Source of the DNA: Rhizobium leguminosarum
GTDB lineage: Bacteria > Pseudomonadota > Alphaproteobacteria > Rhizobiales > Rhizobiaceae
Assembly (NCBI RefSeq): GCF_001679785.1
Contig: NZ_CP016286.1
Span: forward strand, 4,412,501-4,476,500
Direction: 5' to 3'
DNA: 64,000 nt
Positions 1 through 8,105 of the stretch are shown here, piece after piece; within the stretch, counting starts at the first letter, position 1; each line of letters opens with the position of its first letter. A program made the position numbers and the translations under genes. The notes below the pieces were generated by a model, which made no database searches, had not been told where the DNA came from, and saw nothing but the letters and a program-made list of their open reading frames with translations.

Positions 1-382
1 GAACGGCGAAGTGACCTTCCAATAGCGCTTCGAGCGTATGAAACTCCAGTCCGTGTTCAGACGCTCCTGCCGCCTCGACGCCATTTGCCGGCGGATGTGG
101 TCGGCTGCGCCAGCCAATAGGCTCCCCAAGATAGTCAGCCGGCGCAACTTTGGAAAATTCATCGACCAGTCGCCGTGCACAATTGCCGAAGTCGTCTCGG
201 CCCAGGAAGATGTGGACGCGTGGCCCCCAGTTGTGGTCCTTGGAAACGTCATCGTCAAAACCGAGTAGCTCCGAGCCATAGCCGATCAGTGCTGCGGAAT
301 AGCGGAGCTCTGGCGCAACCTCATTCAGCCAGGGCCGAACGATATCGGTATAGAAACCTCGTGATAACTGGATCCCCTGCAT
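1..382 (-). CDS. DUF4037 domain protein, 3' part missing (window edge)
   Basis: The frame opens at an ATG at 382 and stays open for 127 codons to the window edge, so only the N-terminal part is visible. The protein begins MQGIQLSRGFY and contains the stretches ALIGYGSELLGFDDD (about residues 31-45) and DHNWGPRVHIFLG (about 49-61). These match the start of DUF4037 proteins, which resemble nucleotidyltransferases. The Gly-Ser of GYGSELLGFDDD recalls the GS...DxD motif of that fold. Substrate and function are unknown. The call rests on family resemblance recalled by eye; the truncation is caused by the window, not by a visible mutation. Confidence 0.72.
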   Translation of the reverse strand, partial: MQGIQLSRGFYTDIVRPWLNEVAPELRYSAALIGYGSELLGFDDDVSKDHNWGPRVHIFLGRDDFGNCARRLVDEFSKVAPADYLGEPIGWRSRPHPPANGVEAAGASEHGLEFHTLEALLEGHFAV

Positions 383-689
383 AACGTCTCACCGTAGTCT
401 TGATGCCATCACGATTGGAACACAGCCGCCGCCTCAGAGGGCCAACCGAAAATGGCCGTCGTCGAAGGCGCCTCGACAGTTTATCGGCAGCCACGTTCTC
501 TACTCTTCGTCATCCTCGGCCTTGTGCCGAGGATCTGCTACATATCAACCGGCTGCAGATGCTCGGGACAAGCCCGAGCATGACGAAAGAGGAGCTGGGC
601 CGACTCCATCAGCAGTTTGAGGTGGGCACCGAAGCGCCCCGATATTCTGCGAACATGAATGACTGGGGAAGCCCCGGCCAAAGCCAACC
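383..689. other. Intergenic region holding a palindromic mosaic element
   Basis: About 300 bases separate the DUF4037 gene start and the cysK stop. I see no credible gene; the short open frames have no ribosome binding site and no family resemblance. The stretch from about 503 to 588 is the hairpin repeat described separately. The rest shows nothing recognisable. Confidence 0.7.
503..588. repeat. RIME-like intergenic palindromic element
   Basis: Two hairpins face each other as a large inverted repeat. The first has stem ATCCTCGGC, loop CTTGT and closing arm 526-534. The second has stem ATGCTCGGG, loop ACAAG and closing arm 573-581. The flanks also mirror each other (CTCTTCGTC against GACGAAAGAG). 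Stem bases differ between the two hairpins but stay paired, so structure rather than sequence is conserved. The same architecture and CTTGT loop recur at 37641-37774. It resembles the Rhizobium-specific intergenic mosaic elements known from rhizobia; assignment to that family is inference. Confidence 0.7.
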
Positions 690-1652
690 TTAGCTCCCCA
701 GCCCCTCAAACAACGCCGTCGAAAGATAACGCTCGGCGAAGGAGGGAATGATGATGACGATGTTCTTGCCGGCGTTCTCGGGACGGATGCCAACCTTGAT
801 TGCGGCCGTCAGCGCAGCACCCGAGGAGATGCCGACCGGCACGCCTTCGAGCCGGGCGACCAGGCGCGCCTGTTCGAAGGCCTCGTCATTGGTCACGGTG
901 ACGACCTCGTCATAGATGCCGGTATCGAGGATCTTCGGCGCGAAGCCGGCGCCGATGCCCTGGATTTTGTGCGGGCCGGGATTGCCGCCGGAGAGGATCG
1001 GCGAATCGGCCGGCTCGACGGCGATGATCTTGATCTCGGGCTTGCGGCTTTTCAGCACCTGGCCGACGCCGGTGATCGTGCCGCCGGTGCCGATGCCGGA
1101 GACGACGATGTCGACCGTGCCGTCGGTATCGTTCCAGATTTCCTCGGCCGTCGTCTTGCGGTGGATCTCGGGATTATCAGGGTTTTCGAACTGCTGCGGA
1201 ATGACGGCATCGGGAAGGGAGGACGCCAGTTCCTCGGCCTTGGCGATGGCGCCCTTCATGCCCTTGGGACCCTCGGTCAGCACCAGCTCGGCGCCGAGCA
1301 GCGCGAGCATCTTGCGGCGCTCGACCGACATCGTCTCCGGCATGGTGAGGATCAGCCGATAACCCTTGGCTGCGGCGGCAAAGGCGAGCGCGATGCCGGT
1401 GTTGCCGGAGGTCGGCTCGATCAGCACCGTCTTGCCGGGAGTGATCTTGCCCTGGGCTTCGAGGCCTTCGATCATCGCGACACCGATGCGGTCCTTCACG
1501 GATGCGATCGGGTTGAAGAATTCGAGCTTGCCGATCAGGTTCGCGACGACGCCCTTTTCCCGCGCCAGCTTGTCGAAGCGCACGAGCGGCGTGTCGCCGA
1601 TGGTCTCGGTGATCGAGGAATAGATGCGGCCGCGGCCGGGCTTGTGCGACAT
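690..1652 (-). CDS. cysK: Cysteine synthase A (O-acetylserine sulfhydrylase)
   Basis: PLP enzyme that makes cysteine from O-acetylserine and sulfide in the cytoplasm. The 320-residue product has the expected family length. Visible motifs are ASVKDR with the PLP lysine at about residue 53, the substrate loop TSGNTG at about 82, and the phosphate-binding SGIGTGGT at about 185. The start was set at the ATG at 1652 because AAAGGGAGG lies just upstream; the longer frame to 1706 adds a non-conserved 18-residue tail. It stands alone; the LysE-type exporter downstream of its promoter side is transcribed the same way but separated by about 145 bases. Confidence 0.95.
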   Translation of the reverse strand: MSHKPGRGRIYSSITETIGDTPLVRFDKLAREKGVVANLIGKLEFFNPIASVKDRIGVAMIEGLEAQGKITPGKTVLIEPTSGNTGIALAFAAAAKGYRLILTMPETMSVERRKMLALLGAELVLTEGPKGMKGAIAKAEELASSLPDAVIPQQFENPDNPEIHRKTTAEEIWNDTDGTVDIVVSGIGTGGTITGVGQVLKSRKPEIKIIAVEPADSPILSGGNPGPHKIQGIGAGFAPKILDTGIYDEVVTVTNDEAFEQARLVARLEGVPVGISSGAALTAAIKVGIRPENAGKNIVIIIPSFAERYLSTALFEGLGS

Positions 1653-1796
1653 GGGTGCCTCCCTTTGAAATCCTGTCTCTGAAATCGAGGAGGAGAATAG
1701 GGTCAAAGGCCGGTCTAGGCCAGCCCGTGTTCATCCCGGGGAGGCGGTCCTCGGAGAAAATAACCTTTGAAAACCGGTCCTTGCCGAATGTTTATT

Positions 1797-2414
1797 TCAG
1801 GCGGCCCGCGTGGCGATGAAGGCGGCCGTGCCGGCGAGGATGCCGGCGGCAACCCGGTTCAGCGCCTGCAAGGCCCGCGGCTCTCTCAGCATCGTGCGGG
1901 CCCGCGAGGCAAGCAGCATATAGGGCACGAGCACGACGATCAGTACCACGAAGGTGGTGGTCAGCAGGAGCGCATAGTCTCGCAGGCCGATATTGCCGAT
2001 ATCGATCAGCGTCGGCACCAGGGCAACATAGAAGAGCATCGTCTTCGGATTGCCGAGCGTCACCAGCAGGCCGGAGAGGAAGGACATGCCGACATTGGTG
2101 GATTTGCGCGCCGCGATATCCTGCGGCAGCAATCCTGCCGTCCAGAGTTTCCAGGCGATGTAACCGAGATAGAGGACGCCGGCGATCTTGATTGATATGA
2201 ACACCTCGGTGAAGGTTTGCGCCACGAAGGCAAGGCCGAGAATGACCGCTGTCAGATAGGCCATGTCGCCGAGCACCAGGCCGAGACCCATGAAGAAGGT
2301 CTCGCGGAAGTTCGAGCCGAGCGCGCGTGCGACGATCGCGGTGATCCCCGGTCCCGGAATGGCCGCGGCGATGAACAGCGCTCCGGCATAGGTCAGCAAG
2401 GCGGCAAGGCTCAT
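1797..2414 (-). CDS. LysE/RhtB family amino-acid exporter
   Basis: Inner-membrane exporter of about 205 residues, the usual size for this family. The N-terminal helix carries AAAIPGPGITAIVARAL (about residues 13-29), the PGP signature of LysE/RhtB proteins, followed by LGLVLGDMAYL in the second helix. Five to six hydrophobic segments are visible. The start at 2414 was preferred over an upstream in-frame start because GAAGGGAG precedes it and the conserved MSLAALLTYAG begins there. The substrate is unknown; amino acids or homoserine lactones are exported by relatives. Confidence 0.88.
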   Translation of the reverse strand: MSLAALLTYAGALFIAAAIPGPGITAIVARALGSNFRETFFMGLGLVLGDMAYLTAVILGLAFVAQTFTEVFISIKIAGVLYLGYIAWKLWTAGLLPQDIAARKSTNVGMSFLSGLLVTLGNPKTMLFYVALVPTLIDIGNIGLRDYALLLTTTFVVLIVVLVPYMLLASRARTMLREPRALQALNRVAAGILAGTAAFIATRAA

Positions 2415-2567
2415 GATGCGCTCCCTTCTTTTCCCCGCTGTTTTATATCCGGTGCCTGCAACCTTCAATCCGCTGGCGTTGATGGATGCATCACCGGCAG
2501 GAATGCTTGGCCCTGCCGGAAAGAATGCCTGCATCTCCCAGGCGTGCTTGCCACGCCCGCCCGGTTC

Positions 2568-3482
2568 TCAGCTCTCGAGCGCCCGCGGCCGCAGCCACCG
2601 CGGCGTCCAGCCGAGATTCATGCCGGCGGCGGCAAGGAGAATGATCGCCGCACCTAATATCTGCATCGGCTGCAGCGCGTGGCCGAAGGCGAGCCGATCG
2701 ACGAGGATCGCCGCGATCGGATAGATGAAGGACAGGGCGCCGGTGAGATGCGTCGGCAGCCTCTGGATCGCGCCGTAGAGCAGCACATACATCAGCCCGG
2801 TATGGACGACGCCGACGGTGACGAGGATCGCCCAGGCGCCGACATCCCCCGGCGGATGGGAAAAGTCGGTCATCGGCGCCAGCATCAGCATGCCGGTTGC
2901 GACCTGGATGAGCGCGATCAGATGTGGCGGCGTGCCCTTCAGCCATTTCGCGGCAAGCGCTGCGAGCGCATAGAAGAAGGCAGCACCGAGCGCCATCAGG
3001 ATGCCGAGGCCGTAGCCGTCGAACGCAGCGCCGCCCGCACCGGGTTTTGCCTGGACGATCGCCACCATGCCGGCGAAGGCGAGCGCCAGCCAGAACAGCT
3101 TGGTGGCGGTGATCTTCTCGCCGAGAAAAAGTGCGCCGAGCACCAGCAGCATGAAGGGCTGGGTGTTATAGACGGTCGTCGCGATCGAGATCGTCGCATG
3201 CGAATAGGAGGCAAACAGCAGCAGCCAGTTCAAGACGATGGCGACGCCGCCGAAAATGGCGATGCCGAAGGCGCGCAGCGTGATGATGCCGGGCCGCAGC
3301 AGCCCGAGAGCGCCGCAGATGACAAGCAAGGTGAGCGCGCCGAACAGGCAGCGCCAGAAGACCACACCGCTGACAGGCTGGCCCGACATGACGACGAACC
3401 AGCCGATCGTCCCCGAGATCAGCATCGCTGCCGTCATTTCCGCCGTGCCTCGTCTGATGTCGCTGCCCATAATCGCCTCCAT
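2568..3482 (-). CDS. EamA/DMT family transporter
   Basis: Drug/metabolite transporter-type permease of about 304 residues with ten predicted hydrophobic helices arranged as two EamA repeats. The second repeat includes GALSFIYPIAAILVDRL near residue 257. The start at 3482 or an in-frame ATG four codons later are both possible. It is divergent from the Lrp-type regulator at 3582, with about 100 bases between them, an arrangement common for exporters controlled by a neighbouring Lrp protein. The substrate cannot be read from the sequence. Confidence 0.88.
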   Translation of the reverse strand: MEAIMGSDIRRGTAEMTAAMLISGTIGWFVVMSGQPVSGVVFWRCLFGALTLLVICGALGLLRPGIITLRAFGIAIFGGVAIVLNWLLLFASYSHATISIATTVYNTQPFMLLVLGALFLGEKITATKLFWLALAFAGMVAIVQAKPGAGGAAFDGYGLGILMALGAAFFYALAALAAKWLKGTPPHLIALIQVATGMLMLAPMTDFSHPPGDVGAWAILVTVGVVHTGLMYVLLYGAIQRLPTHLTGALSFIYPIAAILVDRLAFGHALQPMQILGAAIILLAAAGMNLGWTPRWLRPRALES

Positions 3483-3581
3483 TTCGGTGGCATAAGAATA
3501 TTGCGGTCGAAGGTGATTTTATATAAAGATAAGAAGGAAAATTATCGGTATCGCCTAATCATGTGAGGGGAATGTCTCGCC

Positions 3582-4046
3582 GTGGCTAATGATGTGCAAT
3601 CGCTCGACGAAATCGATCAGGCCATTCTGGAGGCGTTGGCCGGCAATGCGCGGATCTCGCTGAAGGAGTTGGCGCAGCAGGTCGGCCTGTCCTCGCCGAG
3701 TGCCGCCGAGCGTCTGCGCCGGCTGGAGGAGCGCGGCGTCATCAAGGCCTTCACCATCGACCTCGATCCCGCCGCCGTCGGTTATCCCCTGCAGGCGATT
3801 GTGCGGGTGCGTCCGCTGCCGGGACAGCTGCACGTCGTCGAGCGGATCATTCAGGAGATTCCCGAAATCATCGAATGCGACAAGGTGACGGGTGATGATT
3901 GTTTTATCGCCCGCTTGGTCATCCGCTCGATGGCGGATCTCGACGGCATCCTGGATAGGGTCGCCGAAAAGGCGGAGACCAACACCGCGATGATCAAGGC
4001 CTCGCCCGTCAAGCGTCGCCTGCCGCCGCTTTCACGAAAAAGGTAG
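3582..4046 (+). CDS. Lrp/AsnC family transcriptional regulator
   Basis: DNA-binding regulator of 154 residues. Residues about 7-55 form the Lrp-type winged HTH (LDEIDQAILEAL, then LKELAQQVGLSSPSAAERLRRLE). The rest is the RAM ligand-binding domain, with CDKVTGDDCFIARL at about 105. The start is a GTG; the nearby ATG at 3572 is out of frame. It faces the EamA exporter gene and probably controls it in response to an amino acid or related effector. That role is inferred from the divergent arrangement only. Confidence 0.9.
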   Translation: MANDVQSLDEIDQAILEALAGNARISLKELAQQVGLSSPSAAERLRRLEERGVIKAFTIDLDPAAVGYPLQAIVRVRPLPGQLHVVERIIQEIPEIIECDKVTGDDCFIARLVIRSMADLDGILDRVAEKAETNTAMIKASPVKRRLPPLSRKR

Positions 4047-4066
4047 GTATTGGCTGAGCAGGAGCC

Positions 4067-4120
4067 CTAGAAATTCGCCATCGACGGCGCGCTCGAGGCG
4101 GTATCGGCCAATCCGCGGTC
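4067..4120 (-). pseudogene. Remnant tail of a GNAT gene (duplicate of the 4941 gene's 3' end)
   Basis: Read on the minus strand, these 54 bases encode DRGLADTASSAPSMANF and a TAG stop. The intact GNAT gene ends RGLGDATPDFPAMLSPMAEF and TAG, so the remnant is a diverged copy of that C-terminus (RGL-D, then PSMA-F against SPMAEF). It has no start or upstream coding part: one base separates it from the stop codon of the exported-protein gene. This suggests that the 4122-4940 segment was inserted or swapped next to the GNAT gene and left the older tail behind. Similarity was judged by eye. Confidence 0.55.
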
Positions 4121-4121
4121 G

Positions 4122-4892
4122 TTAGTTCCCTTCCTTGAGAACTCGTCTCAGGCATTTCTCAAGCTGATCTTTTTTATCGACGACAGATCGGCATTCGCGA
4201 ATGGCATATGCTGCCGCCATTTCAACGTTGATCCTGAAGCCGGGAATTCTCCCGGGACTGAAAGTCGCGGCGGCTCGGCCAAAAGCATCGGTAAGTCCGA
4301 TTGATTGCAGCAGAACCCCATAAACGCAGCCTACCGGATTGATGTCGCGGTCGACGATAACATTGATAACCGGGTTCCCTACTTGGCTCTCGTGATAGCA
4401 TGTCGAGGTGTCTGGCTTGCTTCGAAGCGTGTTTATGTCGTGGACCGCTATTTGGCCCAACTTTGCCAATTTAAGCGCATCACGATCGATGAACACGTTG
4501 AGAGTCTGGGTGTTTGGCGGCTGGTTCTGATCGTCGAAAGGTGCATACGGCGTTGCAGGCGAGTGGTCGATGGATCGACTAGCATCGAAATTGATACCGA
4601 TTTCCGCGTAAGCCCCAATCGCAGAAAACACGCGCAAAAGCTCAATCTGTAAGGATTGAACATCGCTCCTCTCCATACCCTTCACATTGAGGACGATGTT
4701 CATTTCGATTGTTTTGTCGATATCGAGAATGGGCGCTGTCGATTTCGAAACCGCAAACGCAACTATTTCTTCCAAAGACAAAGATGAGCGAATCGACTGA
4801 AGCTTTGCTGATTCGATCGCAAGCGTCGGTGTCGCGATCAACGCTGTGGCTAGTACCGCAATCAAGCGCCATGGCGCTTTCCTAAATGACAT
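4122..4892 (-). CDS. Exported protein of unknown function (DUF2927-like)
   Basis: A 256-residue protein that opens with a signal peptide (MSFRKAPWRLIAVLATALIA, cleaved near TPTLA). The mature part shows no catalytic motif I can name. CVYGVLLQSIGLTDAFGRA at about residue 190 resembles the C-x-x-x-x-x-Q-x-x-G-L pattern of DUF2927-type exported proteins, but this is weak. The start at 4892 follows GGAGGCGCTT; a TTG five codons upstream is less likely. Its base use is visibly more AT-rich than its neighbours, and a duplicated GNAT tail lies on its 3' side, so it may be a recent arrival. Confidence 0.65.
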   Translation of the reverse strand: MSFRKAPWRLIAVLATALIATPTLAIESAKLQSIRSSLSLEEIVAFAVSKSTAPILDIDKTIEMNIVLNVKGMERSDVQSLQIELLRVFSAIGAYAEIGINFDASRSIDHSPATPYAPFDDQNQPPNTQTLNVFIDRDALKLAKLGQIAVHDINTLRSKPDTSTCYHESQVGNPVINVIVDRDINPVGCVYGVLLQSIGLTDAFGRAAATFSPGRIPGFRINVEMAAAYAIRECRSVVDKKDQLEKCLRRVLKEGN

Positions 4893-4940
4893 AAGCGCCT
4901 CCAACAAACACCGCTCCCGCCGTTCATCAACCGAACTGCT

Positions 4941-5840
4941 CTAGAATTCCGCCATCGGCGACAGCATCGCCGGAAAATCCGGGGTGGCATCGCCGAGCCC
5001 GCGCAGCATCAGCCTCGTGCCGCCTCCCAACGGTTGTGGAGCGCCCTCCCAGCCGAGCTTGTCGGGACGGAAAAGCACCTCGACGGAGGCGGGGGCGATC
5101 TGCAGTCCGGCGAGGATCGCTGCAAGCGGCGGGATATCAGCCGCCACGATATCGAGAAGGCTGAAGCGGCCCGCCTCATCGATCTTCCAGGCGATCACCG
5201 CCTGTTTGTCTTCCAGGAAGCTGATCCGGACATCGGGATCGAGCTGGGTGTTGATCAGAAACATCGCCGCATTCACCGTGACCGCCAGCGAGGTCGAAAC
5301 CGGGCTTCGTCTTTTCAGCAGCGCTTGCAGCAGGGCAAGATCATCCGCGTTTGTCGGCAAAAGCGGCCGGGCGGGTGCGGCGGAAGACGACGGGGCGGGT
5401 GGCGCTCCCTCGTATCGATGCAGCGGTATCGCGTGGAAACCATAGGGTTCGTAAAGCGACGGCTTGTCGGTATAGAGGATGACGGCTTCAAAGCCCTGCT
5501 TCTCGCACCAGTCGAGCGCTTTCACAGTGACGTCGCGATAGAGCCCGCGGCCACTCCATGGCGGCCGCACCGCGCCGGATTGCAGCCCGGCGGCGTGGAC
5601 GATCCTGCCATTGAGGACGAAGGGCAGCGCAAAGGCTGAAATATTGGCCGCAAGCTCGCCTTCGGCATCAAACCAGCCGAACGGCATGCTGGTGGGATCG
5701 GGGCCGCCAAGCTGTTGCAGCGGCCCGATATCGATGCCGAAAATATCCCTAAGCAGGCAGACCAGGGCCGCCCAGCCGGCAGGGTCGCCGAAATAGTCCT
5801 GCCGGAAGGTCAGGCCAGCGCTGTCGAGGCGCTCTGCCAT
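4941..5840 (-). CDS. GNAT family N-acetyltransferase
   Basis: A 299-residue acetyltransferase-like protein. The GNAT core is in the first half, with HAAGLQSGAVRPPWSGRGLYRDV (shown only in part) near residue 82, which contains the acetyl-CoA-binding R-G-x-G-L-type loop, and a YTDKPSLYEPYGFHAIPLH segment near 122. The C-terminal half looks like the sterol-carrier-like domain found in Eis-type enzymes. The start overlaps the dut stop by one base (TGATG), so it is probably translated with dut. The acceptor substrate is unknown. A diverged copy of its last 18 codons lies at 4067-4120. Confidence 0.85.
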   Translation of the reverse strand: MAERLDSAGLTFRQDYFGDPAGWAALVCLLRDIFGIDIGPLQQLGGPDPTSMPFGWFDAEGELAANISAFALPFVLNGRIVHAAGLQSGAVRPPWSGRGLYRDVTVKALDWCEKQGFEAVILYTDKPSLYEPYGFHAIPLHRYEGAPPAPSSSAAPARPLLPTNADDLALLQALLKRRSPVSTSLAVTVNAAMFLINTQLDPDVRISFLEDKQAVIAWKIDEAGRFSLLDIVAADIPPLAAILAGLQIAPASVEVLFRPDKLGWEGAPQPLGGGTRLMLRGLGDATPDFPAMLSPMAEF

Positions 5841-6310
5841 CAGACGCCGGTGGAGCCGAAGCCGCCTGCGCCGCGCACCGTCTCGCTGGCCGCGGTGATC
5901 TCGGCCACCCGTGCCTGGGTCACCGGCGCGATCACCATCTGGGCGATACGCATGCCGCGCGAGATGACGAAGGGCTCCTCGCCGAGATTGACGAGCAGCA
6001 CTTTCACTTCGCCGCGATAGTCGCTGTCGACAGTGCCTGGCGAATTCAGGCAGGTGATGCCGTTTTTGAAGGCCAGGCCGGAGCGCGGCCGCACCTGCCC
6101 CTCGAAACCTTCGGGGATCTCGAAAATGAAGCCGGTCGGCACCAGCGCCCGCTTGCCGGGCAGAAGCGTCAGTGGTGCTGCCTCGTCGACGGCGGCACGC
6201 AGGTCCAAACCGGCCGCTCCCTTGCTTTCATAGGCGGGCAGATCGAGGCCTTCGCCATTGGCTAAGCGGATCAGGTTCAGCGTCGGGCGCGTATCGTGAT
6301 GAATGGTCAT
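5840..6310 (-). CDS. dut: dUTP diphosphatase
   Basis: Hydrolyses dUTP to dUMP and pyrophosphate, which keeps uracil out of DNA and feeds thymidylate synthesis. The 156-residue product has all five trimeric dUTPase motifs in order: [39 protein letters not shown] and the C-terminal [11 protein letters not shown]. It lies in a minus-strand pair with the GNAT gene and, in many Rhizobiales, close to coaBC, which here is elsewhere in the window. Confidence 0.96.
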   Translation of the reverse strand: MTIHHDTRPTLNLIRLANGEGLDLPAYESKGAAGLDLRAAVDEAAPLTLLPGKRALVPTGFIFEIPEGFEGQVRPRSGLAFKNGITCLNSPGTVDSDYRGEVKVLLVNLGEEPFVISRGMRIAQMVIAPVTQARVAEITAASETVRGAGGFGSTGV

Positions 6311-6401
6311 GGCCCATTACTTTGCGCCGGAAGGCCCGAGGTCAATTGCATTGCCGGGCTTTAATCGCTAGATACGCGGCAATTCCACAGGATTCACAAG
6401 C

Positions 6402-7985
6402 ATGGCCGAAAGTCTCGCCGAGGCGGTCTCCCGCCGCCGTACATTCGCTATTATCGCCCACCCGGACGCGGGTAAGACGACGCTCACCGAAAAGCTGCTG
6501 CTGTTCGGCGGCGCCATTCAGCTTGCCGGCGAAGTCAAGGCGAAGAAGGATCGCATGCAGACGCGCTCCGACTGGATGAAGATCGAGCGCGAACGCGGCA
6601 TCTCCGTCGTCACCTCGGTGATGACCTTCGAATATAACGATAATGTCTTCAACATCCTCGACACGCCGGGTCACGAGGATTTCGCCGACGACACCTATCG
6701 CACGCTGACGGCCGTCGACGCCGCCGTCATGGTCATCGATGCCGCCAAGGGCATCGAGCCGCGCACGCTGAAGCTCTTCGAAGTCTGCCGCATGCGCGAT
6801 ATCCCGATCATCACCTTCATCAACAAGATGGACCGCGAAAGCCGCGATCCCTTCGAGATCCTCGACGAGGTGGAAGAGAAGCTGGCGCTGGATACGGCGC
6901 CGATCACCTGGCCGATCGGCCGCTCGAAGACCTTTTGCGGCTCGTATAATATCGCCGCCAACACGGTGCGCGGTTCGGATACCGAAATCGAGGGAACGCC
7001 GGTCAACGGCCCGCAAAGCGTGGCGGGCAGGCTGCCGGAAAACGAGCGCCAGGTGTTCGTCGAGGAGACCGAGCTGGCGATCGAGGCCTGCCGTCCGTTC
7101 GACCGTCAGGCCTTCCTGGAAGGCCATATGACACCTGTCTTTTTCGGCTCGGCGCTGCGCAATTACGGCGTTCGCGACCTCATCAACGCTCTCGGCGATT
7201 TTGCGCCGCCGCCGCGTGACCAGATCGCCGATACCAGGACCGTGCATGCGACCGACGACAAGATGACGGCCTTCGTCTTCAAGATCCAGGCCAACATGGA
7301 TCCCAACCACCGCGACCGCATCGCCTTTGCCCGCATCTGCTCCGGCAAGCTCGAGCGCGGCATGAAGGCACGACTTGCCCGCACCGGCAAACAGCTCGGC
7401 CTGACGGCGCCGCAATTCTTCTTCGCCTCGCAGCGCCAACTCGCCGACACCGCCTATGCCGGCGACGTCGTCGGCATTCCCAACCACGGCACGCTCCGGA
7501 TCGGCGATACGCTGACCGAAGGTGAATCGCTGGTCTTCCAGGGCGTGCCGAACTTCTCGCCGGAGATCCTGCGCCGCGTGCGTCTGGAAGACGCCATGAA
7601 GGCGAAGAAGCTCAAGGAAGCCCTGCAGCAGATGGCCGAAGAAGGCGTCGTCCAGCTGTTTTCGCCGGAAGACGGCTCGCCGGCGATCGTCGGCGTCGTC
7701 GGCGCCCTGCAGCTCGACGTCTTGAAGGAGCGGCTGATGGCCGAATACGGCCTGCCGGTCTCCTTCGAAATGTCGCGTTTCTCGGTCTGCCGCTGGATCT
7801 CGGCCGATCAGCCGGCCGATCTCGAAAAATTCCTCACCGTCAAACGCGGCGATATCGCCCGCGATCTCGACGGCGATCCGGTCTTCCTCGCCCAGGACGG
7901 CTTCTCGCTGCGTTACGAGTCCGAGCGTCATCCGGCAGTCAAGATGGTCGCCATCAAGGAATATCACGCCGCCAAGGCGGCGTGA
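6402..7985 (+). CDS. prfC: Peptide chain release factor 3
   Basis: Translational GTPase that recycles RF1/RF2 after peptide release. The 527-residue length is normal. G1 (AHPDAGKTTLTEKLL) is at about 19-33, G3 (DTPGHEDF) at about 87, and G4 (NKMDR) at about 141; elongation-factor-like domains II and III follow. It is intact and runs into the type I secretion locus on the opposite strand. A degraded copy of codons about 421-464 lies 7.7 kb downstream at 15380-15500 in the same orientation. Confidence 0.97.
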   Translation: MAESLAEAVSRRRTFAIIAHPDAGKTTLTEKLLLFGGAIQLAGEVKAKKDRMQTRSDWMKIERERGISVVTSVMTFEYNDNVFNILDTPGHEDFADDTYRTLTAVDAAVMVIDAAKGIEPRTLKLFEVCRMRDIPIITFINKMDRESRDPFEILDEVEEKLALDTAPITWPIGRSKTFCGSYNIAANTVRGSDTEIEGTPVNGPQSVAGRLPENERQVFVEETELAIEACRPFDRQAFLEGHMTPVFFGSALRNYGVRDLINALGDFAPPPRDQIADTRTVHATDDKMTAFVFKIQANMDPNHRDRIAFARICSGKLERGMKARLARTGKQLGLTAPQFFFASQRQLADTAYAGDVVGIPNHGTLRIGDTLTEGESLVFQGVPNFSPEILRRVRLEDAMKAKKLKEALQQMAEEGVVQLFSPEDGSPAIVGVVGALQLDVLKERLMAEYGLPVSFEMSRFSVCRWISADQPADLEKFLTVKRGDIARDLDGDPVFLAQDGFSLRYESERHPAVKMVAIKEYHAAKAA

Positions 7986-8073
7986 TACTTAAGCCCCGAA
8001 TGCTGTGGTGAGGCTCGCTGGTAAGCGGTCGCGGCATTGACATTTGCACGTCATCGAGCCCAGTCAGACAACG

Positions 8074-8105
8074 AAAAAGCCGTTGGGCCGCCTACGGCTA
8101 TTTTT
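8074..8105 (+). terminator. Rho-independent terminator between convergent prfC and the HlyD gene
   Basis: Hairpin AAAAAGCCGT against ACGGCTATTTTT with a GC-rich loop, followed by a T-run on the plus strand and preceded by an A-run that serves the minus strand. It overlaps the stop codon of the HlyD-type gene and can terminate both convergent units. Confidence 0.65.
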
